Counted from the first letter of the stretch, positions 1 to 8,659 are shown. The stretch: 64,000 bases of DNA from Paractinoplanes polyasparticus (GCF_019710575.1 NZ_JAHWFK010000005.1:248001-312000), one strand, 5' to 3'. Notes: a model not told the origin generated them from the letters alone. Translations and numbers: made by a program.

Positions 1-2
1 CC

Positions 3-251
3 GCGGCCCACCACATCTCCGTACGCCTGCTGCACAAGCTCTTCGAAGAGGCCGGGATCACCGTGTCGGACTGGATCCGCACCCGCCGGCTCGAACGGTG
101 CCGCGAGGATCTGGCCGATCCCCTTCAGCGAGCCCGTCCCGTACGGCTGATAGCAGCGCGATGGGGCTTCCGGAGCGACGCTCATTTCAACCGCGCCTTC
201 CGCGCCGCCCACGGGATGCCGCCCGGCGAATGGCGAGCCGGCCGCCACTGA
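3..251 (+). CDS. AraC-family transcriptional regulator, C-terminal fragment
   Basis: This is the last 82 codons of a gene whose 5' part lies outside the window. The reading frame is open from base 3, and an internal GTG/ATG start would cut the first helix-turn-helix. The visible residues hold both helices of an AraC/XylS DNA-binding domain: the first around SVRLLHKLFEEAGITVSDWIR, followed by the RLERCREDL region, and the second in GFRSDAHFNRAFRAAHGMPP, the classical AraC signature. By family it is a DNA-binding activator or repressor. The sensor domain and therefore the effector cannot be seen. It ends 125 bases before the next small gene on the same strand. Confidence 0.9.
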   Translation, partial: AAHHISVRLLHKLFEEAGITVSDWIRTRRLERCREDLADPLQRARPVRLIAARWGFRSDAHFNRAFRAAHGMPPGEWRAGRH

Positions 252-375
252 GCACCCTGGACAGATCGAGGACAATCTCCCCCGATCATGCGCCCGCGGT
301 TGTAATGTGCGGCACGTCGAAGGGCCCTCCGGCAGGTTCGGAACCAGTCCAGACGACGAAACGGGGGCACCACAC

Positions 376-543
376 ATGACATTGAACGTCCATCGCACAC
401 TCAGCGCTCTGGCCGTGGCCGCGGCGCTGGTGGTGAGCAGCGGCGGCATCGTCGCCGCGGCGGCCGCGCTCGACGCCAAGCCGCTGCGCGCCGAGTTCGC
501 GCCGACACAGCAGATCCACGCCAAGCCGCTGCGCGCCGAGTAG
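376..543 (+). CDS. Small secreted peptide precursor with a duplicated AKPLRAE motif
   Basis: A 55-residue ORF. Residues 1-30 form a signal peptide: a short basic N-end, then a long Ala/Val core ending in AAAAA. The mature part would be only about 24 residues and contains AKPLRAE twice, the second copy ending at the stop codon. At DNA level the duplication is a 24-base exact direct repeat (473-496 and 518-541, 45 bases apart, so in frame). No family is recognised. A possible -10 (TAATGT, 303-308) lies upstream, and a perfect 15-bp inverted repeat follows the stop, so it looks like a separate short transcription unit. It could be a secreted signal peptide or a chance expansion; the function is unknown. 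Confidence 0.6.
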   Translation: MTLNVHRTLSALAVAAALVVSSGGIVAAAAALDAKPLRAEFAPTQQIHAKPLRAE

Positions 544-552
544 GAAGCACAG

Positions 553-582
553 CACGCGGGCTGGTCCGGACCAGCCCGCGTG
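553..582. terminator. Bidirectional terminator hairpin
   Basis: A perfect inverted repeat with 15-bp GC-rich arms (553-567 and 568-582) lies between the convergent small peptide gene and the YCII gene. There is no T-tract, as is usual in high-GC actinobacteria. It probably serves both strands. Confidence 0.75.
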
Positions 583-602
583 TCTCAGCCGGCGCCACGC
601 TC

Positions 603-941
603 CTACTTGATGACGCGCACCTCCTGCGGCCAGCCACAGCCTTCCGCGATCTTGCCGGCCCACATCCTGGCCGTCTCCTCGTCGGGCACGTCGACGATGG
701 TGAGTCCGCCCAGGAACTCCTTGGTCTCGACGTAGGGCCCGTCGGAGAACAGCACCGTGCCGCTCGTGGCGTCGGCGCTGAAAATCGGGCCGTCCTCTTC
801 CAGACCACCGGCGAAGACGTACGCTCCGGCCGCCTTGATCTCGTCAACCACCGCCGCGGCGAGGGGTCCGCGGCTGCGGAACCACTCCTCCGTGTGGTCA
901 CCCACCCACTGCTGGTTGAAGTAGATCAGGTACTGGGTCAT
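603..941 (-). CDS. YCII-related (DGPF-type) domain protein
   Basis: A 112-residue single-domain protein of the YCII/DGPF superfamily (dimeric ferredoxin-like fold). It begins MTQYLIYF and carries the signature DGPYVETKEFLGG around residues 73-85, a variant of the DGPFAETKE box, then a DVPDEETARMWA helix. Length matches the family. In actinobacteria such proteins often sit beside ECF sigma factors and have no settled reaction; no sigma factor is adjacent here. An ATG with a GGAGCGACC region upstream supports the start. The gene faces the small peptide gene and shares its terminator. Confidence 0.85.
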   Translation of the reverse strand: MTQYLIYFNQQWVGDHTEEWFRSRGPLAAAVVDEIKAAGAYVFAGGLEEDGPIFSADATSGTVLFSDGPYVETKEFLGGLTIVDVPDEETARMWAGKIAEGCGWPQEVRVIK

Positions 942-1045
942 GGTCGCTCCTTCTGCTCGGCCGGACCCGCTGTCCGTCCCACCACGCTACGAACGGCGTC
1001 CGGCCGATCCGACACTCCTCGCCGGAAAAGTTGCCGCCCGGCCGC

Positions 1046-1858
1046 TCAGTCCTCCCGGCCGCAGTGGAACGGCACGACGCCGGCCGCCATCCGCAGGCCG
1101 CCCAGCACGTGGGCCAGCAGCAGCGGTTCGGTCCAGTACTCGGCCTTGTGGCCCAGTGCGGTGTAGAAGGCCCGGCCGCCGTCGTAGGGCTGGCACCACG
1201 AGATCGGGTGGTGCCGCCCCATGCCGGGCGAGCCGCCGGGCACGCTGTAGCCGCGCGGGTCGTACGTCCGCTCGTCCACCTCGGCCAGCACCCGGACGGT
1301 GTGGCGCGGGTTGGTGCGGAAGTTGTACCACTCCTCCTCGCGCACCCAGCGCCGCGGCAGCGGGCGGGTGGCGGCCGTGTCACGGCCGAGAACCTTGACC
1401 GTGGCCACCTGGTATTGCGCGTTCACCGAGCCCGGGTGGTCCCGGAAGTACGCGCCGACCAGGCCGCCGTACCAGGCCCAGTCGTACTCGGTGTCGGAGG
1501 CGGCGTGGATGCCCGCGTACCCGCCGCCGGCCCGGATGTAGCGCTCGAAGGCGGCCTGCTGGGCGTCGTCGAGCACGTCGCCAGTGGTGCTCAGCCACAC
1601 CACGACGTCGTAGCGGGCCAGGTTGGCGTCGGTGAACGCGGCCGCGTCCTCGGTCGCGTCCACCTTGAAGTGGTGCCGCGCCCCGAGTTGCCGGATCGCG
1701 GTCACGCCGGCCGGGATCGAATCGTGCCGGAAGGCCGCGGTCTTCGAGAAGACCAGAGCGCTGAACCGGGCATGCCCGGACGCCGCCGCCGGTGCGGCCG
1801 GGACGGCGAGCCCCGCCGCCACCACTATCGCCGCCATGAACCTGACCAGATGCCGCAT
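1046..1858 (-). CDS. Secreted ThuA-domain protein
   Basis: A 270-residue protein with a signal peptide (residues 1 to about 26, ending PAAPAAASG) followed by one ThuA domain, a glutamine-amidotransferase-like fold without the usual catalytic triad. Family features visible are LVFSKTAAFRHDSI near the N-terminus, the central VVVWLSTTGDVLDDAQQAAFERYI, GGGYAGIHAASDTEYDWAWYG, and ISWCQPYDGGRAFYTALGH near the C-terminus. ThuA proteins are linked to trehalose and other sugar metabolism and are often fused to carbohydrate-binding or PQQ modules. Here the domain stands alone and is exported. The start codon ATG at 1858 is preceded by GAGGGG. Confidence 0.9.
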   Translation of the reverse strand: MRHLVRFMAAIVVAAGLAVPAAPAAASGHARFSALVFSKTAAFRHDSIPAGVTAIRQLGARHHFKVDATEDAAAFTDANLARYDVVVWLSTTGDVLDDAQQAAFERYIRAGGGYAGIHAASDTEYDWAWYGGLVGAYFRDHPGSVNAQYQVATVKVLGRDTAATRPLPRRWVREEEWYNFRTNPRHTVRVLAEVDERTYDPRGYSVPGGSPGMGRHHPISWCQPYDGGRAFYTALGHKAEYWTEPLLLAHVLGGLRMAAGVVPFHCGRED

Positions 1859-1949
1859 GACCCCTCCTCAGCTTCTTCGCGTGCGTACCGGGCCTTCGAT
1901 CGAAGACTATGACTTCACGCGCGGGGCTGGAAGGGGTTCGCCGGTTTGT

Positions 1950-2645
1950 CTAGGCGGCTCGGACCGGGCGGCCCACCAGCGCCGGAAGGTCGGCCATGGC
2001 CGTGAAGATGTGGGCCGCCCCCGCGTCCAGCAGCGCCTTCGGCGGGTGGTGGGCGGGGCTGTCCGGCGGGCAGTAGCCGAAGACCGTGGCGCCCGCGGCC
2101 ACCCCGGCGGTCACGCCCGGCACCGTGTCCTCGACGACGGCGGCCCGCGCCGGATCGACGCCCAGGAACGCCGCCGCGGCCAGATAGACGTCCGGCGCCG
2201 GCTTGCTGTGCGGCTGATCCATGCCGCTGAACATCTTGCCCGCGAACACCGGGCCGAGCCCCACCTTGCCCAGCTGCAACTGCACCTTGCCCAGGTCGGC
2301 CCCGCTGGCGCAGGCGATCCGGCCACCCATCAGGGCGTCGATCCGGTGGACCGCGGCCACCGCTCCGGGAATCGGTTCGAGCCGGGCCGACAGGGCCGCG
2401 TTGCGCCGCTCACGGAACTCGAGCAGCCAGTCGTCGGTGACCACGAACCCGGTGTGGGCGGTGATGACGGCGGTCTCGTCCCGCAGGGCCCGCCCGACGA
2501 AGAGCCGGAAGCAGTCCTGTTCGCTGACGGCCCAGCCCAGTTCGTGCAGCATCGACCGCAGCACCCCGTTGGTGATGCTCTCGGAGTCGACCAGGACCCC
2601 GTCACAGTCGAACAGCACAGCGTCGAACGAACCCGGCTCAGCCAT
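1950..2645 (-). CDS. HAD-superfamily hydrolase, beta-phosphoglucomutase-like
   Basis: A 231-residue HAD phosphatase/phosphomutase. Motif I FDCDGVLVDSE with both aspartates lies at residues 9-19, motif II is in the CASGADLGKV segment, motif III lysine is in KPAPDVY, and motif IV is VVEDTVPGV. The helical cap between motifs I and II is the subfamily I type of beta-phosphoglucomutase and related sugar-phosphate phosphatases. The ATG at 2645 is chosen because an upstream ATG would add 18 low-complexity residues before the fold. Substrate cannot be told from sequence. It is transcribed away from the beta-helical membrane protein gene. Confidence 0.88.
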   Translation of the reverse strand: MAEPGSFDAVLFDCDGVLVDSESITNGVLRSMLHELGWAVSEQDCFRLFVGRALRDETAVITAHTGFVVTDDWLLEFRERRNAALSARLEPIPGAVAAVHRIDALMGGRIACASGADLGKVQLQLGKVGLGPVFAGKMFSGMDQPHSKPAPDVYLAAAAFLGVDPARAAVVEDTVPGVTAGVAAGATVFGYCPPDSPAHHPPKALLDAGAAHIFTAMADLPALVGRPVRAA

Positions 2646-2712
2646 GGCCGCGACCCTACCTCGGCCGCCGGCCCGGGCCGGAAGCGCCGGCGCCGGCATC
2701 GGCGGCCGTCGC

Positions 2713-2718
2713 TATAGT
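2713..2718 (+). promoter_or_regulatory. Putative -10 box (TATAGT) of a leaderless gene
   Basis: TATAGT stands 6 nt before an in-frame TTG (2725), itself directly followed by ATG (2728). The spacing predicts a transcript beginning at the start codon, and no Shine-Dalgarno sequence is present. Confidence 0.5.
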
Positions 2719-2727
2719 GCCGGATTG

Positions 2728-4149
2728 ATGCTCGGATCGACGAAACGGCGGGTACGCCGCGCCTACCGGAGCGGAACCCGGCTCGACCTCGGCGGCGCGG
2801 CGGTCGAGGCCGGCTTCCTGGCCGAGTTGCTGCTCGGCGCGGACGGCGGGGCCTCCGGACGGGTCGCCCGGCTGGATCTGGAGAACGCCCGCATCACCGG
2901 CGTGCTCGACCTGACCAGCGCCCGGATCGAGACCCAGCTGCGGCTGCGGCGCTGCGTCTTCGACGGGAAGCTGCTGCTCGACCACGCCGAACTGGTCTCG
3001 GTCAATCTCGACGGAAGCACGCTGCCCGGCATCACGGCGGAGGGCATCCGGGTGGCGGGTGTCTTCGGCGTCCAAGACGCCATCGTGGCCGGCGACATCT
3101 GGCTGCTCCCGGCCCATGTGCAGGGAATGGTCGAACTCGACCGCAGCACCGTGCACGGGACCCTGTTCCTGCAACGCTCCGACATCGGCGGCGGGGTCCA
3201 CCTGCGGGGCGTCCGGATCGCCGGTGGGATCAAGCTCTCCGGCTCGCGGATCGGAGGCGATGTCGTTCTGGAGCGGGCCCACTTCGGGCCGGCCCCGGAC
3301 AACGGCACTGCGGTCAGCGGCTGGGGCATGACTGTCGGCGGGGCGTTGCTGGCCCACGACCTCGTCGCCGACGGGCCCGTCCACCTGATCGGCGCCCAGG
3401 TGACCGGCTCCCTGTCGTTCCAAGGCAGCACCTTGCACAGCCCGGACGCCTACTGCCTGCTGCTGATCGAGGCCTCGGCCCGCGTGCTGACGCTGCGCCT
3501 CACCGGCGGGTCGGCCGGCACCGTCAGCCTGCGCGACGCCCGCTTCGGGCGGTTCGTCGACGACCCGGTCAACTGGCCGGCCGCGTGCCGCATCGAGCTC
3601 GACGGGCTCGCCTACGACCGCCTGACCCGCCGCTCCGAGGACGTCGAGGCGTGGACCGCCCGGCAACGCCTGGACTGGATGGCCGCCTACGCCACGGGGT
3701 TCTCCCCCGGCCCGTACGACCAGCTCGCGGCCGCCCTGACCCGGGACGGCCGGGAACAGGAGGCGCGGCAGGTGCTGGTCGTGCGGGAGCGCCGCCGGCA
3801 CCACGCCATGGGCGTGCTCGGCGGACTCTGGGGCGCTGTCCAGAACGTGGCGATCGGCTTCGGTTACCGGCCCCTGCGGGCACTGCTCTGGTTGCTCGTC
3901 GTTGTCGCCGCCGGCACCGGCTGGTTCGCATGGTCCGGCCCGCTGGCCGCGGTCAAACCGGACGAGGCGCCGACCTGGGACCCGTTCCTCTACACGATCG
4001 ACGTGCTCGTTCCGCTGGTCGACCTCGGCCACGACAAGGCCTGGGACCCGGTGGGCGCGGACAAGGCGGTGACCCTGACCGTGATGGCGGCCGGCTGGAT
4101 CCTGGCCACGACCGTGGTGGCCGGCGCCGGGCGGGCGCTGCGCCGCTGA
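2728..4149 (+). CDS. Beta-helical repeat membrane protein, channel-like C-terminus
   Basis: A 473-residue protein with two parts. Residues about 20-310 are built of repeating units of about 20 residues of the type LDLxxARIxGxLxL, as in pentapeptide-like right-handed beta-helices. After a charged alpha-helical stretch (about 310-375) come two hydrophobic segments, one near residues 390-410 and one at the very C-terminus. Between them lies a short re-entrant-looking stretch DVLVPLVDLGHDKAWDP, reminiscent of a pore loop between two membrane helices. Similar actinobacterial proteins are often labelled membrane-associated oxidoreductase without proof; no redox motif is visible. TTG at 2725 is an alternative start. 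Confidence 0.75.
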   Translation: MLGSTKRRVRRAYRSGTRLDLGGAAVEAGFLAELLLGADGGASGRVARLDLENARITGVLDLTSARIETQLRLRRCVFDGKLLLDHAELVSVNLDGSTLPGITAEGIRVAGVFGVQDAIVAGDIWLLPAHVQGMVELDRSTVHGTLFLQRSDIGGGVHLRGVRIAGGIKLSGSRIGGDVVLERAHFGPAPDNGTAVSGWGMTVGGALLAHDLVADGPVHLIGAQVTGSLSFQGSTLHSPDAYCLLLIEASARVLTLRLTGGSAGTVSLRDARFGRFVDDPVNWPAACRIELDGLAYDRLTRRSEDVEAWTARQRLDWMAAYATGFSPGPYDQLAAALTRDGREQEARQVLVVRERRRHHAMGVLGGLWGAVQNVAIGFGYRPLRALLWLLVVVAAGTGWFAWSGPLAAVKPDEAPTWDPFLYTIDVLVPLVDLGHDKAWDPVGADKAVTLTVMAAGWILATTVVAGAGRALRR

Positions 4150-4159
4150 AGCGCAGGAC

Positions 4160-4165
4160 TACCTT
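4160..4165 (+). promoter_or_regulatory. Putative -10 box (TACCTT) of a leaderless gene
   Basis: TACCTT lies exactly 6 nt before the ATG at 4172 and there is no ribosome-binding site, so the HNH-like gene is probably transcribed from its own start codon. The box lies just after the stop codon of the preceding gene. Confidence 0.55.
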
Positions 4166-4171
4166 GCTGGC

Positions 4172-4609
4172 ATGAGTCTTCTTGATGACGTGGCCGAGCG
4201 GGACGGCTGGCGGTGCTGGGTGTGCGACGAGCCGGTCGACGCCGACATGTCGGTGAACGACCCTCGCGGTCCCAGCGTCGACAGCCGCACCGCCGACCGG
4301 AAGGCCAAGATCACCGAGCGGCTCGCACACCGCGCCTGCAACACGCGCAAGGGCGCGGCCAAGGTGGTCATCGCCTGGCCCGACCGCCTGCACGTGATCG
4401 AGCCGGCGCCGTTGATCGCGGTGGCCGAGCGTCTCGAACGCAAGGGCGGCCGCGAGCTGGTGGCCCGGTGCCCGAGCCGCAAGGACGCCCAGGAGGCGGC
4501 GGACTGGCTGGTCGACCGGTTCTCCCGGCTGGCGCCGGGCCTGCCGGTGACCGCAACCGTCGACGCCGGCGGCGGCCAGTTCCTGGTCGCCCTGTCCACG
4601 CGCCGCTGA
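4172..4609 (+). CDS. HNH-like zinc-fold protein, probably catalytically degenerate
   Basis: A 145-residue protein. Residues 11-60 have the zinc-binding frame of HNH nucleases: CWVC (15-18) and, after about 35 residues, LAHRACNTRKG (52-61), the usual second half with H53, C56 and N57. The first catalytic histidine expected in a VDH motif is absent; the stretch reads PSVDSRT. The rest has no familiar domain. This family is common in actinobacteria as a short stand-alone protein. DNA binding is plausible, while nuclease activity is doubtful. It follows the beta-helix gene by 22 bases but seems to have its own leaderless promoter. Confidence 0.75.
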   Translation: MSLLDDVAERDGWRCWVCDEPVDADMSVNDPRGPSVDSRTADRKAKITERLAHRACNTRKGAAKVVIAWPDRLHVIEPAPLIAVAERLERKGGRELVARCPSRKDAQEAADWLVDRFSRLAPGLPVTATVDAGGGQFLVALSTRR

Positions 4610-4647
4610 GAAGCCCGGCACTGAAAGCCCGGCGCTGAAAGCCCCGG
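4604..4647 (+). repeat. Tandem 14-15 bp repeat covering the stop codon of the HNH-like gene
   Basis: Three units of about 15 bases (4604-4618, 4619-4632, 4633-4647), each of the form CRCTGAnAAGCCCGG. The first contains the TGA stop of the preceding gene, and every copy repeats that TGA. A fourth partial CTGA follows. Confidence 0.8.
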
Positions 4648-4949
4648 CTGACCCTGACAGGGTGTGGCTGGACCGGCCGGAGCTGCTGATACTCGATTCG
4701 AGACAGCAGACGACAGCTCGGTGAGTTCCTGGCGACTCGCCGATCGCAGGTGCGGCCGGCCGATGTGGGTCCGGCCGGGTACGGCGACCGGCGGCGAGCG
4801 CGGGCACCTGCACGAGCTGGCGGCCGGCGCCCGGGCCCGGCCACCGGCACGCCGGTCGGCCCCGGAGCGGATGACGGCCGGCTTCGGCCGCCTGTGAACT
4901 CGCACCTTCCGGCAGCTCACCTCGGTGGCGGCGGTGCCGATAGGGAGGC
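4610..4949. other. Intergenic region before the GGDEF-EAL gene
   Basis: Apart from the 15-bp repeat at its start, nothing definite is seen. I looked for a cyclic-di-GMP riboswitch because of the downstream gene but found neither the GEMM-I core nor a convincing expression platform. A purine-rich stretch TAGGGAGG (4941-4948) stands directly before the GTG start. Confidence 0.5.
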
Positions 4950-7223
4950 GTGCCCGACACGCCCGGCCGTCTGCCGCTCTTCGCCGATCGGGCATTCTCG
5001 GCCGTAACGGCGTTGCTGATCGTCAATGTCTCGGCGTTCGCGCTCCAGGAGCACCTCGGCCGGCTGTGGCCGGACGCGGTGAACTGGCTGCTGGTGGTCG
5101 CGGTCATCATCCCCACCCTGGTGCTCTGCCGCCGGGTGCAGACCGACCCGGCCTCGACTCCCGTGGTGCGCCGCTACTGGCTCACGGTCAGGATCGGCAC
5201 ATCGCTGTTCGTCGTCGTGGCCGGGCTGCGCATCCTGTTCGAGGTCGGGGCCGGCGCCTGGTTGCTACCCGTTTCCGTCGTGCTGCACCTTCTGGGCGGC
5301 ATCGTGCTCACGGGCCCGCTGGTCGGCCTGCCGTTCAGCGCCCGCAGCCGCGCCCGCAAGGTGGGTGTCTGGCTCGATCTGGGCACCCTGACCTCGGCCG
5401 CCGGCCTGCTGATCTGGCACTTCGTCGCGTCCGGGCAGTTCGCCGACGGCCGGGTCACCGGGCCCCGGGTGCTGGCGGCGGCTGTCATCATGGGCGCCGG
5501 TCTCAACGGGGTCTATCTGGCCGCCAAGGTGGTATTGGCCGGGGTCGACTCGTTCACCCGGCGCGGGCTGCACTGGATCGGCGCGTCGGCGCTGATCGGC
5601 GGGCTGGGCTCGGCGATCAGCTTCCTGCACCCGCACCAGCCGGACGGCAACCTGCTGGTGCTGGTGCTGCCGTGCGCCGCCTACGCGGCCGCGCTCGGCG
5701 CCCGGATGCAGGTGGTGGACACCGCGGCCGGGGCCCGGCCGCAGCGGGCGCCGCGTGGTTACAGCCTGATGCCGTACGTGGCGATCGGGACGGTCGACGC
5801 CATGGTGGCCTACGACAACATCTGGGGCGCCGGGAACGGCCTGCTCATCGACGCTGTCGCGGTCGTGCTGACGACGATCGTGGTCATCCGTCAGCTGATC
5901 GCCTTCCGGCAGAACGACGCCCTGCTCGCGCGGATCGGCCTGCAGGAGAAGCGGTTCCGTTACGAGGCCACCCACGACATGCTGACCGGCCTGGCCAACC
6001 GCTCGCTCTTCACCGAGCGGGTCACCGCCGCCGTGTCCGCAGCCCGCCCCGACACGCTGATCAGCATCGTGCTCATCGACCTGGACGACTTCAAGCTGGT
6101 CAACGACACGCTCGGGCACGCCACCGGCGACGCGCTGCTGGTGCACGTGGCCGAGCGGATGCGGGAGGCCGTCCGGTCGGCCGACACCGTCGCCCGGCTC
6201 GGCGGCGACGAGTTCGCCATCCTCTTCGAGGGCGTCGACGGCGCCGACGTCGAGCTGGCGCTCACCCGGATCGCGGCCGCCCTGGTCGAACCGGCCCTGG
6301 TCGACGGCGAGCCGATGACCGTCAGGGCCAGCTTCGGCGTGGTCGACGGCCGCGGCGGCGACGACGCCGGCGACCTGCTGCGCCAGGCCGACATCGCGAT
6401 GTACGAGGCCAAGGACCGCGGCGACGGCGGCTACGAGCGGTACAGGCCGGGCATGGAGGCCCGCGGCGCCGAGAACAGCCGCCGGGCCGCCGCACTGCGC
6501 GTTGCCCTGCTGGAGGACCAGCTGGTGGTGCACTTCCAGCCGGTGGTGACCCTGCCCGGCGGCCGGATCACCGGCGCCGAGGCCCTGGTGCGCTGGCAGC
6601 ACCCGACCGAGGGCCTGCTCGGCCCGGGCGCCTTCATCGAGGCCGCCGAACAGACCGGGCTGATCGTCCCGCTCGGCGCCTGGGTGCTGCGCGCCGCGAC
6701 CCGCGAGGCGGCGACCTGGCCCGGCGAGCAGTCGGTCTCGGTGAACGTGTCGGCCCGGCAGCTGCGCGAGCCCGGCTTCCCGTCCCTGGTGGCCGCGGCG
6801 CTGACCGAGAGCGGTCTGCCGGCCCGCCGCCTGACCGTGGAGATCACCGAATCGGTCGCGGTCGGCGGCGGCGCGACGATGGAGAACCTGCGGGGGCTGC
6901 GCGATCTCGGCGTACGCCTGTCCCTCGACGACTTCGGCACCGGCGCGTCCACCCTGACCCTGCTCGCCACCTGCCCGGTGCATCAGATCAAGCTGGACCG
7001 CTCGTTCGTGCCCGACGGCCGCCCCGACGCGATCGCGGACGCGGTGGCTCAGATGGCCCGCGCGTTCGGCCTGGAAGCGGTGGCCGAGGGGGTGGAGACG
7101 GCGGAACAGGCGACCCGCCTGACCCGCCTGGGCTACGAGAAGGCCCAGGGCTTCCACTTCGCCCGCCCCATGCCCGCCGCCGACCTGCGTGCCCGCCTCA
7201 CCACCACCGTGGCCGTTCCGTAA
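4950..7223 (+). CDS. Membrane-bound diguanylate cyclase / phosphodiesterase (GGDEF-EAL)
   Basis: A 757-residue bifunctional cyclic-di-GMP enzyme. Residues 1 to about 310 contain eight or so membrane helices with no recognised ligand motif. A linker helix ending KRFRYEATHDMLTGLANR opens the GGDEF domain (about 330-490). The active site is intact (GGDEF at 418-422), and an allosteric RxxD inhibitory site (RSAD) lies the canonical five residues before it. The EAL domain (about 505-755) keeps E544-A-L, NVSARQL, EITES, LDDFGTG, IKLDRSF and AEGVET, that is, the metal and base residues needed for hydrolysis. Both activities look possible. GTG is the start, since it opens directly before the first helix. 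Confidence 0.95.
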   Translation: MPDTPGRLPLFADRAFSAVTALLIVNVSAFALQEHLGRLWPDAVNWLLVVAVIIPTLVLCRRVQTDPASTPVVRRYWLTVRIGTSLFVVVAGLRILFEVGAGAWLLPVSVVLHLLGGIVLTGPLVGLPFSARSRARKVGVWLDLGTLTSAAGLLIWHFVASGQFADGRVTGPRVLAAAVIMGAGLNGVYLAAKVVLAGVDSFTRRGLHWIGASALIGGLGSAISFLHPHQPDGNLLVLVLPCAAYAAALGARMQVVDTAAGARPQRAPRGYSLMPYVAIGTVDAMVAYDNIWGAGNGLLIDAVAVVLTTIVVIRQLIAFRQNDALLARIGLQEKRFRYEATHDMLTGLANRSLFTERVTAAVSAARPDTLISIVLIDLDDFKLVNDTLGHATGDALLVHVAERMREAVRSADTVARLGGDEFAILFEGVDGADVELALTRIAAALVEPALVDGEPMTVRASFGVVDGRGGDDAGDLLRQADIAMYEAKDRGDGGYERYRPGMEARGAENSRRAAALRVALLEDQLVVHFQPVVTLPGGRITGAEALVRWQHPTEGLLGPGAFIEAAEQTGLIVPLGAWVLRAATREAATWPGEQSVSVNVSARQLREPGFPSLVAAALTESGLPARRLTVEITESVAVGGGATMENLRGLRDLGVRLSLDDFGTGASTLTLLATCPVHQIKLDRSFVPDGRPDAIADAVAQMARAFGLEAVAEGVETAEQATRLTRLGYEKAQGFHFARPMPAADLRARLTTTVAVP

Positions 7224-7227
7224 CGGA

Positions 7228-8517
7228 TCAGAGGTACCGGGCGAGGGTGGTGGCGATCTCGGCCCGCATCGGGTCGGGGTTGGCCCAGCTCCAGTTGGGG
7301 TGGGCCCGGTTGGTCATCAGCGACAGCACCAGCTTGCGGCGGGGGTCGACCAGCAGCGAGGTGCCGGTGAACCCGGTGTGCCCGAACGTGGTGGGCGCGG
7401 AGAGGGCGCCCATGAACCACGGCTGGCGCAGCGTCACCCCGAGACCGTGGTCGGAAGGGCGGCCCGGTCGCTCCGGGTCGACCGCGGGCAGGCCGGCGTT
7501 GTGGTTGGTGAGCATCTCCTCGACGATCCCGGCCGACAGGATGCGCTTGCCGCCGTAGACGCCCCCGGCCAGCAGCATCTGACCGGTCAGGGCGACATCG
7601 CGGGCCGTGCCGAACAGGCCGGCGCTGCCGATCACGCCGCCCATCTGGGCCGCGATGTCGTCGTGCACGGTGCCGCGCAGCAGGCCCCGGGCCGTGCGGG
7701 CGTCGGTGGCGGCCAGGCGGGCCGCCTGGTCGGCCGCGGTGAGCCATTTGCGGGGGTTGAACCCCATGTACCGCGCGCCCAGCGGTGCGGTGATCCCGGT
7801 CCGGACGGCCGCGTCGAGGGTGGCGCCGGTGACCTTCTCGACGATCTGACCGGCCACCATCAGCCCGGCGCTCGAGTAGCGGAACGTCTTGCCGGGTGTT
7901 GCGCCGCTGACCAGCGGGGTGGTGAGCACCTTGGCTCGCTGGGCGGCGGCCGCGAGGCCCTTCACGCCGGTCACGCCGACCGGCAGCCCGCTCGTGTGGG
8001 TCAGCAGCATCCGTACGGTGACCCTGTTCTTGCCCGTGCCGGTGAAGCCGGGCAGATAGCGGGCGACCGGGGCGTCCAGGTCGACCTGGCCCCGGTCGAC
8101 CTGCTGGAGCAGCGCGATCGACACGTACACCTTGGTCAGCGAGGCCAGATCGAAGATCGAGTCCGTACGCATGGCGACGCGCTTGGCCGCGGCCAGCTCG
8201 ACCGGGCCGGCGCCGTAACGCAGCGCGTGCCCGACCGCGATGTTCGCCGTGGTCGAGTTGTTCACCATCACGACCAGCGCGGCCCCGGCGTAGGTCGGGT
8301 GCTTCGGGTTGGCCGCGGTGGGCTTCAGGTATTTGGTCAGCACCGCCTTGAGCGGGGCGACGTAGGCCGGCGCCGCTGCGGCGGCGGCCGCACCGCCACC
8401 CGTGCCGCCGGTGTTCTGCCCGGCGATCCAGCCGCTCCGCTCGCGGCCGCAGCCGGCGACGGCAGCGGTGAGAGCGGCGGCTCCGGCGCCCAGGACGTGG
8501 CGGCGAGTCAACGACAT
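7228..8517 (-). CDS. Exported serine hydrolase, beta-lactamase / esterase family
   Basis: A 429-residue penicillin-binding-protein-like hydrolase. The N-terminus has twin arginines (RRHVLGAG) and a lipobox (VAGC, Cys23), so it is probably a Tat-exported lipoprotein. The catalytic SxxK is SLTK (126-129) in FDLASLTKVY. The tyrosine motif is YSSAG, and a conserved HTGFTGTS lies near the C-terminus. These fit class C beta-lactamase-like esterases and D-alanyl peptidases, and sequence does not separate those roles. ATG 8517 is preferred to the upstream ATG at 8529 because it opens the signal peptide. It converges with the GGDEF-EAL gene, leaving 4 bases between the stops. Confidence 0.9.
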   Translation of the reverse strand: MSLTRRHVLGAGAAALTAAVAGCGRERSGWIAGQNTGGTGGGAAAAAAAPAYVAPLKAVLTKYLKPTAANPKHPTYAGAALVVMVNNSTTANIAVGHALRYGAGPVELAAAKRVAMRTDSIFDLASLTKVYVSIALLQQVDRGQVDLDAPVARYLPGFTGTGKNRVTVRMLLTHTSGLPVGVTGVKGLAAAAQRAKVLTTPLVSGATPGKTFRYSSAGLMVAGQIVEKVTGATLDAAVRTGITAPLGARYMGFNPRKWLTAADQAARLAATDARTARGLLRGTVHDDIAAQMGGVIGSAGLFGTARDVALTGQMLLAGGVYGGKRILSAGIVEEMLTNHNAGLPAVDPERPGRPSDHGLGVTLRQPWFMGALSAPTTFGHTGFTGTSLLVDPRRKLVLSLMTNRAHPNWSWANPDPMRAEIATTLARYL

Positions 8518-8659
8518 GGCCGAGATCATGCCAACAACCGCTCTCCCACGGCAATCGCCCGAACCGGGAATCTATCGACAGTCATCACTCTAAGGCGATG
8601 ACCGCGGCACCGCAGCTGTTGATCGAGCACGCGTTCATCGAGCGGCCGGGCAGGTCAGA

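Noticed and set aside
2221..2727. Upstream extension of the beta-helical membrane protein frame (642-residue reading)
   Set aside because: The extra part lies antisense to the HAD gene, has shadow-like composition, and a good promoter stands at 2713.
4610..4949. Cyclic-di-GMP riboswitch before the GGDEF-EAL gene
   Set aside because: The conserved GEMM core and paired stems were not found.
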